Origin: Micrococcus cohnii
GTDB lineage: Bacteria; Actinomycetota; Actinomycetes; Actinomycetales; Micrococcaceae
Reading direction: 5' to 3'
NCBI RefSeq assembly: GCF_014205175.1
Contig: NZ_JACHNA010000001.1
Location: 992,001-1,056,000 of the forward strand
DNA: 64,000 nt
Numbering within the stretch: the stretch's first letter is position 1; each line of letters starts with the position of its first letter. The notes under the pieces were generated by a model that worked only from the letters and a program-made list of their open reading frames with translations, had not been told where the DNA came from and did not search any database. Below, one piece after another: positions 56,585 to 64,000 of the stretch. Position numbers and translations under genes: made by a program.

Positions 56585-57877
56585 TCACTTCAGGAAGTCC
56601 GGCACATCGAGGTCGCCCGAGCCGTTGCCCAGGTCCGGCTCGACGACGGTCGGCAGGTCCTGCTGGCGACGCTGCCCCTGCTGGGACTGCTGATCGGTCT
56701 GCTGGCCCGGCTGGGACGGCTGCGTGCTCTGCCCCTGCTGCGGCTGACGCAGCGGCTCCGTGCCGTACACGCTCTGCTGCGACTGCTGCTGAGCCGGCTG
56801 GGACTGGGACTGCTGGGGCGACTGCTGACCCGAGGAGGGCTGCTGCTGGCCGGAGCCCGGCAGGGGCGCCGACTGCTGCGACTGCTGGTTCGGCTGGGTG
56901 AAGGCCTGCGAGGTCGGCGCCGAGGTCACGTCCACCTTGTCGAAGCCGGCCGCGATCACGGTCACGCGCACCTCGTCGCCCAGAGCGTCGTCGATGACGG
57001 CACCGAAGATGATGTTCGCCTCCGGGTGCGCCACCTCCTGGACCAGGCGCGCCGCCTCGTTGATCTCGAACAGGCCGAGGTCCGAGCCGCCCTGGATCGA
57101 CAGCAGCACGCCGTGCGCGCCGTCGATCGAGGCCTCGAGCAGCGGCGAGGCGATCGCCAGCTCGGCCGCCTTCACAGCGCGATCCTCGCCCTGGGCGTGG
57201 CCGATGCCCATGAGCGCGGAGCCAGCACCCTGCATCACGGACTTCACGTCTGCGAAGTCAAGGTTGATCAGGCCCGGGGTGGTGATCAGGTCCGTGATGC
57301 CCTGCACACCGGAGAGCAGGACCTGGTCGGCCTGGCGGAAGGCGTCCATCACCGAGACGTTGCGGTCCGAGATCGACAGCAGGCGGTCGTTCGGGATCAC
57401 GATGAGGGTGTCGACCTCATCGCGCAGCGCGTCGATGCCGCTCTCCGCCGAGGAGGCACGGCGCCGGCCCTCGAACGTGAACGGGCGGGTGACGACGCCG
57501 ATGGTCAGAGCGCCCAGGGAACGGGCGATGCGGGCGACCACGGGGGCGCCGCCCGTGCCGGTGCCACCGCCCTCGCCGGCGGTCACGAAGACCATGTCGG
57601 CGCCGCGCAGCGCCTCCTCAATCTCCTCGGCGTGATCCTCGGCGGCCTCGCGGCCGACCTCGGGGTTGGCACCGGCACCGAGACCGCGGGTCAGCTCGCG
57701 GCCGACGTCGAGCTTCACATCGGCGTCGGACATCAGCAGGGCCTGCGCATCGGTGTTGATGGCGATGAACTCGACGCCGCGCAGGCCGACCTCGATCATG
57801 CGGTTCACGGCGTTCACGCCGCCGCCGCCGATGCCGACGACCTTGATGACGGCCAGGTAGTTCTGGGGTGCAGCCAC
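56585..57877 (-). CDS. ftsZ: Cell division protein FtsZ
   Basis: 430 residues from GTG 57877 ([15 protein letters not shown]), with AAGGGA about 9 bases upstream. The tubulin signature GGGTGTG is in [19 protein letters not shown], and the catalytic loop [11 protein letters not shown] is present. The C-terminal peptide DLDVPDFLK binds SepF and other partners. The linker between core and tail (about 320-415) is an unusual Gln/Ser-rich run with many QQS and QQG repeats. It assembles the division ring. A longer reading from 57931 is rejected. The 449-base upstream region holds paired elements described separately. Confidence 0.96.
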   Translation of the reverse strand: MAAPQNYLAVIKVVGIGGGGVNAVNRMIEVGLRGVEFIAINTDAQALLMSDADVKLDVGRELTRGLGAGANPEVGREAAEDHAEEIEEALRGADMVFVTAGEGGGTGTGGAPVVARIARSLGALTIGVVTRPFTFEGRRRASSAESGIDALRDEVDTLIVIPNDRLLSISDRNVSVMDAFRQADQVLLSGVQGITDLITTPGLINLDFADVKSVMQGAGSALMGIGHAQGEDRAVKAAELAIASPLLEASIDGAHGVLLSIQGGSDLGLFEINEAARLVQEVAHPEANIIFGAVIDDALGDEVRVTVIAAGFDKVDVTSAPTSQAFTQPNQQSQQSAPLPGSGQQQPSSGQQSPQQSQSQPAQQQSQQSVYGTEPLRQPQQGQSTQPSQPGQQTDQQSQQGQRRQQDLPTVVEPDLGNGSGDLDVPDFLK

Positions 57878-58116
57878 GGTGTTCAGTCCCTTGTCTCGTA
57901 GAGCATGTCTGTGTCCGACGGGCGTCGGCACCCGACGGCTGTCGCCGCGGGCGGACCGGCGGTCCCACCGCGCCGCCCGGAACGGACGACCGCCTTCAAG
58001 CCGAGCTTGAGCGGGGCGTCGCGCCGGTCTGATTCAGCGCCAACGGTACTTCGACTCGAGCGCGTCGCGCAAAGCACACGCCGCGAGAACACGCGGAGTA
58101 CAGGCCGAATACTTCA

Positions 58117-58136
58117 ACCTTCACGTCAGAGTTGAA
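58117..58136. promoter_or_regulatory. Regulatory element, ftsZ-proximal copy (ACCTTCA-N7-GTTGAA)
   Basis: ACCTTCA (58117-58123), 7 bases, GTTGAA (58131-58136). Here it is also flanked by TTCAAC at 58113-58118, making a TTCAAC...GTTGAA inverted repeat. The same element recurs 79 bases away. Confidence 0.5.
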
Positions 58137-58195
58137 TGCCGTGACCACTCCCCGCGGCACACCCGGGGCCGCCCGCCGCGCCGTCGGAAACCTTC

Positions 58196-58215
58196 ACCTT
58201 CATCCTGTCGTTGAA
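58196..58215. promoter_or_regulatory. Regulatory element, ftsQ-proximal copy (ACCTTCA-N7-GTTGAA)
   Basis: ACCTTCA (58196-58202), 7 bases, GTTGAA (58210-58215); the same spacing as the ftsZ-proximal copy with an unrelated spacer sequence. Confidence 0.5.
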
Positions 58216-58326
58216 ACCTGGGTCTGGCCGTAGTCCTGCGGGCGATCGCCGAGGTGCGCTGAGACCCGGCGTGTCGTTGGGTCGGACGGAACGCGCCGCG
58301 CTCGGCCGGCGCCGGCCAGCGCCCAC

Positions 58327-59079
58327 TCAGCGGGTGACTGGACGCTCGGGCACCGAGAGGTCCAGTTCGTCGACGTCCTTGAGCCGAGCACCGTCCTCGG
58401 CTGTCAGCAGCGTCTGCAGGACAGCGGACTTCGTCTCGGCCTCCTGCGGGTCGCCCCACACGACGGTCAGCCCCCCGTCCAGAACCAGGCGGACGTCGTC
58501 CGGGTCCTCGGCTCGAAGGCGTTCGACCTTCTCTGACACCTCCGACGGCAGCGCGTTGACGACGCGGCCCACGGCGACGCGTGTCGGTCGGTCGGCCTGG
58601 AGCAGTTCGTCGGACACCGTGGGCAGCTCCTCCGGCGGCCGCCCGTCCCGTCCAGGTTCGACGACGGAACCGTCGGCCAACAGCAGCCGGGCCGTCTCCC
58701 CCTCCGTCCGGGCGACGGGCCGGTGCTCATGCACCGTCACCTCGAGACCGTGCGGCGGCGAGGCGACCATGTCCACCTCGTGCACACCGGGCACCTCGGT
58801 GGCGAGCCGTTCGACGCGGTCCCGGCTGATCTGCGGCAGCGGCGTGCCGCTCAACGGCTGGAGCCGGCGGCGCACGTCCCCGGGGTCGACGTGGTGGGTC
58901 CCCTCGACACGCACCTCGCGGACCTCGAGCACGGGCGAGAAATAAAGCACCAGACCGCCGGCCACGAGCACCAGCGCCAGCACCGCGGCCACGAGCCACC
59001 GCCACCACCGACGCAGCCCAGAACGCGGACGCACCGGGAAGTCGATGACCGTGCCGGGGCCGCTGCTGGTTTCCGCCAT
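58327..59079 (-). CDS. ftsQ: Cell division protein FtsQ
   Basis: 250 residues. A short cytoplasmic tail, one membrane helix at about 27-47, then a POTRA domain (VLEVREVRVEGTHHVDPGDVRRRL) and the FtsQ beta domain outside the membrane. It links FtsB/FtsL to the divisome. ATG 59079 comes 2 bases after the murC stop, so it is coupled. Confidence 0.92.
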   Translation of the reverse strand: MAETSSGPGTVIDFPVRPRSGLRRWWRWLVAAVLALVLVAGGLVLYFSPVLEVREVRVEGTHHVDPGDVRRRLQPLSGTPLPQISRDRVERLATEVPGVHEVDMVASPPHGLEVTVHEHRPVARTEGETARLLLADGSVVEPGRDGRPPEELPTVSDELLQADRPTRVAVGRVVNALPSEVSEKVERLRAEDPDDVRLVLDGGLTVVWGDPQEAETKSAVLQTLLTAEDGARLKDVDELDLSVPERPVTR

Positions 59080-59081
59080 GC

Positions 59082-60563
59082 TCAGGCGCGCTCGGCGAGC
59101 TTGTCGACGATCGCGGCACCGTACTGGGTCACGTCGCCGGCGCCCATCGTCAGGATGACGTCGCCGGTGCGTGCCTGGGCGACGATCTCGTCCACGGCGC
59201 GCAGCGGATCGTACGCCACGAGGCGATCGGTCTCCTGCGTGGTGCGCAGGCGGCCGGAGATGAGCGAGGAGTCAACGCCCGGCATCGGCGCCTCGCGCGC
59301 GGCGTAGACCTCGAGCACCCGCACTCGGTCGGCCGCCGAGAGCGCCTCGGCGAACTGGTCGGCGAAGTCCCGGGTGCGCGAGTACAGGTGCGGCTGGAAC
59401 AGCACGTGGACGCGGTGTTCGCTTCCGGCCACCGAGCGCGCTGCGGCCACCGCGGCGGTGACCTCCGTCGGGTGATGCGCGTAATCATCGAACACGCGCA
59501 CTCCGGCCCGCTCACCGCGGAACTCGAAGCGCCGCGCGGTGCCGGTGAAGGCGCCGAGCCCGGCCGCCGCGTCCTGCGGATCCATGCCCGCGTGGACCGC
59601 GGCCAGCAGCACCGCACCCGCGTTCAGCGCATTGTGCACACCGGGCAGGCGCAGCGCGACCTCGATCTCGCCGAGCTGAGCGCGGTCTCCGGTGAACTCG
59701 AAGCGGGCCCGCTGGCCCACACCCCGGCCGGCCTCGTCCACCGACGTCTCGCGCAGCAGCAGATCCGGGACGAGGCCCTCCCGCTCGGCGGTGCCGTAGG
59801 TCAGCACGCGGGCCGACACGTTCTCGCGGGCCCACAGCGCCAGCTGCGCGGCCCCCTCGTCGTCCAGGCATGCCACGAGCGCCCCGCCCCGCTGCGCGGA
59901 GGGCAGCTGGGCGGCGAACACGCGGAACACCTCGTGCACGGCCTCGGCGGTGCCGTAATGGTCGAGGTGATCGGCCTCGACGGTCGTGACGATGCCGACG
60001 GTCGAGGGGTAGTTCACCAGAGTGCCGTCGGATTCGTCCGCCTCGGCGACGAACCACTCGCCCTCGCCGTGCGCGGCGTTGGTGCCCAGGCCGGCCACGG
60101 CAGCCCCGACAGCGAAGGTCGGCTCCCAGCCGGCGTGGGAGAAGGCCATCGCCGCCATGGACGAGGTGGTGGTCTTGCCGTGCGTGCCGGCCACCGCGAG
60201 CACCTTGTGCCCGCCCATGGCCAACGCCAGTCCCTCCGAGCGGTGGAGCATACGCAAGCCTCGGGCGGCCGCCGCGTCGTACTCGGGATTACCGGGGCCG
60301 GCGATGGACGAGGCGATCACGGTTGTCACATCCTCGCCCACGTTCGCGGCGTCGTAGCCGACGTGGATCTGTGCGCCCCGGGCCGCGAGCTCGGCCATGA
60401 CGGGCAGATCTTTCGCGTCCGTGCCGGAGATCGGCGTGCCCTGCTCCTGCAGGATGCGGGCCACCCCGGACACCCCGACTCCGCCGATGCCGAGCAGGTG
60501 CACGCGTCCCTGCGCGGACTGCCCGGCCTCGGTGGTGTGACGGGGGGTGTTCTCTGCGCTCAT
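59082..60563 (-). CDS. murC: UDP-N-acetylmuramate-L-alanine ligase
   Basis: 493 residues. Mur ligase: UDP-binding [20 protein letters not shown] loop [10 protein letters not shown], central metal residues EADESDGT and EADHLDHYG, and the C-terminal [10 protein letters not shown]. It adds L-Ala to UDP-MurNAc. ATG 60563 overlaps the murG stop (ATGA). Confidence 0.96.
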   Translation of the reverse strand: MSAENTPRHTTEAGQSAQGRVHLLGIGGVGVSGVARILQEQGTPISGTDAKDLPVMAELAARGAQIHVGYDAANVGEDVTTVIASSIAGPGNPEYDAAAARGLRMLHRSEGLALAMGGHKVLAVAGTHGKTTTSSMAAMAFSHAGWEPTFAVGAAVAGLGTNAAHGEGEWFVAEADESDGTLVNYPSTVGIVTTVEADHLDHYGTAEAVHEVFRVFAAQLPSAQRGGALVACLDDEGAAQLALWARENVSARVLTYGTAEREGLVPDLLLRETSVDEAGRGVGQRARFEFTGDRAQLGEIEVALRLPGVHNALNAGAVLLAAVHAGMDPQDAAAGLGAFTGTARRFEFRGERAGVRVFDDYAHHPTEVTAAVAAARSVAGSEHRVHVLFQPHLYSRTRDFADQFAEALSAADRVRVLEVYAAREAPMPGVDSSLISGRLRTTQETDRLVAYDPLRAVDEIVAQARTGDVILTMGAGDVTQYGAAIVDKLAERA

Positions 60564-61768
60564 CGGCGGGCTCCTTCTGCGGCGTCGCGGGTCAGTTCGG
60601 CCATGGTGTCGGCCGCGTCGGGCAGGCCGTGCCGGGCGCTCGCCTCCGCCATGGTCCTCAGGCGCATCGGGTCCGTGGCCAGCGGAATCAGCTCGCGACG
60701 GACCCAGTCCCGGCTGAAGGCGTCGTCGCGGACCTGCAGCGCACCGCCATCGGCGACGAGGGCCTGGGCGTTCAACGCCTGCTCGCCGTTGCCGATCGGC
60801 AGCGGCACGAACACGGCGGGCAGGCCGACAACGGAGACCTCACAGACCGTGCCGGCGCCCGAGCGCGCGACGATCAGGTCCGCAGCCGCATAGGCCTGTT
60901 CCATGCCGTCCAGGTACTCGGCCTGCACGTAGCCGGGCCGGCGCAGGGGCTCGCCCGCGTCATCGGTGAGCTGCTTGCCACGCCCGGTCAGGTGGAACAC
61001 CTGCAGGCCGGCCTCGAGCAGGTCGTCCAGGCTCGCCTCGACGGTGCGGTTCACGGCGAGGGCGCCGGAGCTGCCGCCGGTGACCACGACGGTCGTCATG
61101 TCCGGGTCCAGGCCGAGCTGCCGGCGCGCCTGCGCCCGCCGTTCATGGCGGTCCAGGCGGGCGATCTCCGGGCGCATCGGCATACCGACCACATGGGCAC
61201 GCGACATCGGGGTGTGCGGCAGCGCCACCGCCACGTGAGTCGCCCAGCGCGCACCGACCTTGTTGGCCAGCCCCGGGCGGGCGTTGCCCTCGTGGACGAC
61301 GATCGGGATCTTGAGCGAGCGGGCCGCCAGGTACATGGGCGTCGAGACGTATCCGCCCACCCCGACCACGACGTCCGCGCGTCGCTCACGCAGGATGCGC
61401 GTGGACTCGCGCACCGCCGTGATCATCCGACCGGGAAACCGCACGACGTCCATGGAGGGCCGGCGTGGAAACGGGACACGCTCGATCGTGTCGAGCTCGA
61501 ACCCGGCCGCCGGCACGAGACGGGTCTCCATGCCGTAGTCGGTGCCGACCATGCTGCACACCGCCGGCACCGGACGAGTGCCGTCACCGCGCTGGCGCGG
61601 CTCGCGCAGGGCCCTGCCGATGGCCAGCATCGGCGAGATGTGCCCGGCCGTGCCGCCGCCGCAGAGCACCACACGCAGGGCGCGGTCGTCATGCCCGGCC
61701 CGTCCCTGCTCGTGGCGGGGGGCCTCGGCGGATGCAGCGCCGTCGTTCCGGGGGGCGTGGGTGCTCAT
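60560..61768 (-). CDS. murG: UDP-GlcNAc transferase MurG (lipid II synthesis)
   Basis: 402 residues from ATG 61768, which has GAAGGAG about 7 bases upstream. The first 29 residues are an unusual charged extension before [19 protein letters not shown]. Further marks are [25 protein letters not shown] and [23 protein letters not shown]. It transfers GlcNAc to lipid I at the inner face of the membrane. It lies 40 bases after ftsW. Confidence 0.95.
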   Translation of the reverse strand: MSTHAPRNDGAASAEAPRHEQGRAGHDDRALRVVLCGGGTAGHISPMLAIGRALREPRQRGDGTRPVPAVCSMVGTDYGMETRLVPAAGFELDTIERVPFPRRPSMDVVRFPGRMITAVRESTRILRERRADVVVGVGGYVSTPMYLAARSLKIPIVVHEGNARPGLANKVGARWATHVAVALPHTPMSRAHVVGMPMRPEIARLDRHERRAQARRQLGLDPDMTTVVVTGGSSGALAVNRTVEASLDDLLEAGLQVFHLTGRGKQLTDDAGEPLRRPGYVQAEYLDGMEQAYAAADLIVARSGAGTVCEVSVVGLPAVFVPLPIGNGEQALNAQALVADGGALQVRDDAFSRDWVRRELIPLATDPMRLRTMAEASARHGLPDAADTMAELTRDAAEGARR

Positions 61769-61808
61769 GCGAGCGCTCCTTCGAGGTAGGGGGACGCAGA
61801 CATGTGCG

Positions 61809-63071
61809 TCAGCGGGCGGGGCCATGCGCGGTGTGATCAGGCGCGCCGGTGACCTGTTGAAGCTTAGCGAGCGCATCCCGCCTCGCCACCTTCCGCTCAT
61901 CGCGCGCGAAGGCGAGCACAATGCCGACGGCGATCAGCGACTGGGTCAGCGCCGAACCGCCGTAGGAGATGAACGGCAGCGGCACGCCCACCACGGGAAG
62001 CACTCCGGAGACCATGGCGATGTTCAAGAACGCCTGCCCGACGAACCAGGCCAGGATTCCGAAGGTCGTGATCCGGACGAACACGGAGTCACTGCCGACC
62101 GCGACGCGGTACATGCCAGCGGCGAGCGCGGTGAAGAGCAGGACCACCAGCAGAGTGCCCAGCAGCCCCAGCTCCTCGCCGAGGATCGTGAAGATGAAGT
62201 CGTTCTGCGCCTCCGGCACGTAGCTCCACTTCTGCCGGGACTGCCCCAGTCCCACGCCCCACCAGCCGCCCGAGGCGAGGGCGTACAGTCCGTTCTCCGG
62301 TTGGAAGCACGGGTCCGTGGGGTGGTCACAGTTGCCCAGCCACGCCTGCACACGGACCATGCGGTGACTGGCGAACAGGGTGAGCCCGAGCGTGGCGATG
62401 ATCGCGAGTCCGGCCGCCGCAACGAACAGGATCCGGTTCGTGCCGGCCACGTACAGCATCGCGGCGAGCACGCAGACCACGATCAGCGCGGTGCCCAGGT
62501 CGTTGCCCGCCATGATCAGCCCCAGCACGATCAGACCGACCGGGAAAATCACCGGCACGACGTCGTGCTTGACCTGCCCGAGGAGCCGTCCCTTGCGCTC
62601 GAGCACGGCCCCGCCCCACAGCGCGAGGGCGAGCTTGGCCGCTTCGGCGGGCTGAGCCTGCAGGGGCCCCACACGAAGCCAGTTCCGGTTGCCGCCGACC
62701 TCGACGCCCAGCGGCGTGAAGGCCACCAAAGCGAGCAGCACGACGGCGATCCCGACGGCGGGCCAGGCCAGGGCTCTGATCGCCCGCACCGGCAGGAAGG
62801 CGGCTCCCAGCAGGCCCACCAGGCCGCCGGCCGCCCAGAACAGCTGGCGCCAGAACAGTCCGTACGACCCGTCGGCCGAGCCGATGCCCTCGACCGAGGA
62901 CGACGAGAGCACCATCACCAGACCGATGACGGTGAGCATCAGTGTCGCTCCGCCGATCACCATGGCCGTGACTCCGAGCAGACGCGGGCCTTCCAGCAGA
63001 CCCCACAGTCGCGGACGGCCCGCCGAGAGCATCCCGCGCGGGGAGCGACGTCGTGCCGAGCTCTCAGGCAC
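61809..63071 (-). CDS. ftsW: Lipid II polymerase FtsW (SEDS family)
   Basis: 420 residues, about ten membrane helices. SEDS marks: [30 protein letters not shown], and the C-terminal [20 protein letters not shown]. It polymerises septal peptidoglycan together with a class B PBP. The large outer loop contains two Cys ([15 protein letters not shown]) that could form a disulphide. GTG 63071 overlaps the murD end by 8 bases. A TM-less, Lys/Arg-rich tail ends the protein. Confidence 0.94.
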   Translation of the reverse strand: MPESSARRRSPRGMLSAGRPRLWGLLEGPRLLGVTAMVIGGATLMLTVIGLVMVLSSSSVEGIGSADGSYGLFWRQLFWAAGGLVGLLGAAFLPVRAIRALAWPAVGIAVVLLALVAFTPLGVEVGGNRNWLRVGPLQAQPAEAAKLALALWGGAVLERKGRLLGQVKHDVVPVIFPVGLIVLGLIMAGNDLGTALIVVCVLAAMLYVAGTNRILFVAAAGLAIIATLGLTLFASHRMVRVQAWLGNCDHPTDPCFQPENGLYALASGGWWGVGLGQSRQKWSYVPEAQNDFIFTILGEELGLLGTLLVVLLFTALAAGMYRVAVGSDSVFVRITTFGILAWFVGQAFLNIAMVSGVLPVVGVPLPFISYGGSALTQSLIAVGIVLAFARDERKVARRDALAKLQQVTGAPDHTAHGPAR

Positions 63072-64000
63072 CGGGCTCCCCCGCGGCCGTGTCCCAGCCG
63101 TGGCGCGTCATCAGCTCGGCGACCGCGTCGATGAAGGCCTCGCCACGGTGAGCGTAGGAGCGGAACTGGTCCATGGAGGCGGCCGCCGGCGCCATCAGCA
63201 CGACGTCGTCGGGGCGCGCGAGCTCGTCCGCACGCGTCACGGCCGCCGTCATCGCGGCCGGACCGTCCTGTCCGCCCCGGCCCGCGGCGTCGGCCATGAT
63301 CCGTTCGACGGGGACCTCGGGCGCGTGCTCGGCCAGCGCGGCCATCAGCGACGACGAGTCGACGCCGAGCACCAGTACGGCCCGCAGGCGGTGGGCGTGC
63401 TCACGCACCAGCTCGTCGTAGGTCACCCCCTTGGGCATGCCGCCGGCGATCCACACGATCGAGGAGAACGCGGCCAGGGACGCGTTGGCTGCGTGCGGGT
63501 TGGTCGCCTTGGAGTCGTTCACCCACATCACGTCACGGCTCTTGGCGACGACCTGGATGCGATGCTCACCACGGTCGTAGCCGCGCAGTCCCTCGCGCAC
63601 GGCCTCGGGGCTCACTCCCACGGCGCGGGTGAGCGCCGCCGCGGCGGCCGCATTGGCGACCGTGTGCCGCGGGGCCACCGGTCCCAGGTCCGCGCGTTCG
63701 GCCAGGGCGACGGCCTCGGTGCGCCGGTTCTCGGTGAAGGCCCGGTCCACGAGCAGCCCGTCGACCAGACCCACCGTGGACAGGCCCGGGGTGTCCGTGG
63801 AGAAGGAGACGGCGCGGCAGCCCCCGGCCACGTCAGCCCGCTCGACCAAGCGCAGGGTCACATCGTCGTGCTCGTTGAACACGCAGGCCAGCCGAGTGCG
63901 CTCGTAGATCCGGCCCTTGGCCTGCGCGTAGGCCTCGTAGGAGCCGTGCCAGTCCACGTGGTCCTCGGCGAGGTTGAGCACCGCGGAGGACTCCGGCTCG
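63064..64000 (-). CDS. murD: UDP-N-acetylmuramoyl-L-alanine-D-glutamate ligase, 5' end cut off
   Basis: The last 312 codons are present; the start lies beyond the right edge. The visible part begins in the central domain (SSAVLNLAEDHVDWHGS, the metal/lysine region) and runs through GYDRGEHRIQVVA, WVNDSKATNPHAA and the C-terminal domain (WIAGGMPKGVTYDEL). It adds D-Glu to UDP-MurNAc-L-Ala. It overlaps ftsW by 8 bases. Confidence 0.94.
   Translation of the reverse strand, partial: EPESSAVLNLAEDHVDWHGSYEAYAQAKGRIYERTRLACVFNEHDDVTLRLVERADVAGGCRAVSFSTDTPGLSTVGLVDGLLVDRAFTENRRTEAVALAERADLGPVAPRHTVANAAAAAALTRAVGVSPEAVREGLRGYDRGEHRIQVVAKSRDVMWVNDSKATNPHAANASLAAFSSIVWIAGGMPKGVTYDELVREHAHRLRAVLVLGVDSSSLMAALAEHAPEVPVERIMADAAGRGGQDGPAAMTAAVTRADELARPDDVVLMAPAAASMDQFRSYAHRGEAFIDAVAELMTRHGWDTAAGEPGA

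Larger units (their letters stand above)
57878..58326. other. ftsQ-ftsZ intergenic region (449 bp)
   Basis: It contains no gene. It carries two copies of ACCTTCA-N7-GTTGAA (58117-58136 and 58196-58215) and presumably the ftsZ promoters. I see no clear TAGnnT -10 box pointing at ftsZ. Confidence 0.7.

Overview
The window is high-GC actinobacterial chromosome. Gene order and protein sequences point to the Micrococcaceae, most likely Micrococcus (M. luteus or a close relative): a dedicated parC/parE pair, a CydDC single-chain fusion, an OleA / OleB-OleC fusion / OleD hydrocarbon cluster, and the ftsZ-pgeF-yggS-sepF-yggT division block. This assignment rests on gene content read directly, not on a database search. 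I see no phage, insertion sequence, CRISPR array, tRNA or rRNA. About 43 protein genes fill nearly all of the sequence, and the only gene-free stretch over 300 bp is the ftsQ-ftsZ gap (57878-58326).

Layout. 1-7700: a phosphodiesterase-like gene cut by the window edge, a DUF5998 gene, a GNAT/acyl-CoA-synthetase fusion (all minus), then parC and an ABM-domain membrane protein (plus). 7631-14046: cydA-cydB-cydDC, the bd oxidase and its assembly exporter (minus). 14329-19380: oleA-oleBC-oleD (plus), a full set for head-to-head condensation of fatty acyl chains into long-chain olefins. 19404-24208: a small membrane protein, parE, a DUF7455 zinc-ribbon protein and the principal sigma factor. 24500-28464: DUF4192, PAC2 and leucyl aminopeptidase. 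28576-35967: lipoate enzymology, with E3 (lpd), a two-lipoyl-domain E2, a small membrane protein, an atypical Ser/Thr kinase, lipB and lipA. 35994-44795: DUF4191, RDD, and the nitrogen block glnA1 - (LLM oxidoreductase) - glnE - glnA2. 44882-47845: panB, a SPOR-like 70-residue protein, map and polyphosphate glucokinase. 47978-53176: nrdR, dnaE, and an RluD-type pseudouridine synthase. 53177-64000: lspA, yggT, sepF, yggS, pgeF, ftsZ, ftsQ, murC, murG, ftsW and a partial murD, all minus, mostly with 4-base start/stop overlaps, i.e. the division and cell-wall operon.

How the genes work together. lipB and lipA make the lipoyl group carried by the E2, which lpd re-oxidises. glnE adenylylates GlnA1 at a visible Tyr402, while GlnA2 lacks that Tyr. 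parC and parE would form topoisomerase IV but sit 12.8 kb apart in opposite orientations, separated by the respiratory cyd operon and the olefin cluster.

The most interesting non-coding signal is a consistent promoter layout. Thirteen start codons are preceded by a TAGnnT box, in most cases 6-8 bases away (10 in one), which implies leaderless mRNAs and decides several start codons. Other signals are an exact 28-bp tandem duplication carrying the cydA -10 box, a SigH/SigR-type promoter before sigA, a leaderless upstream ORF coupled to pepA, and a paired ACCTTCA-N7-GTTGAA element in front of ftsZ.
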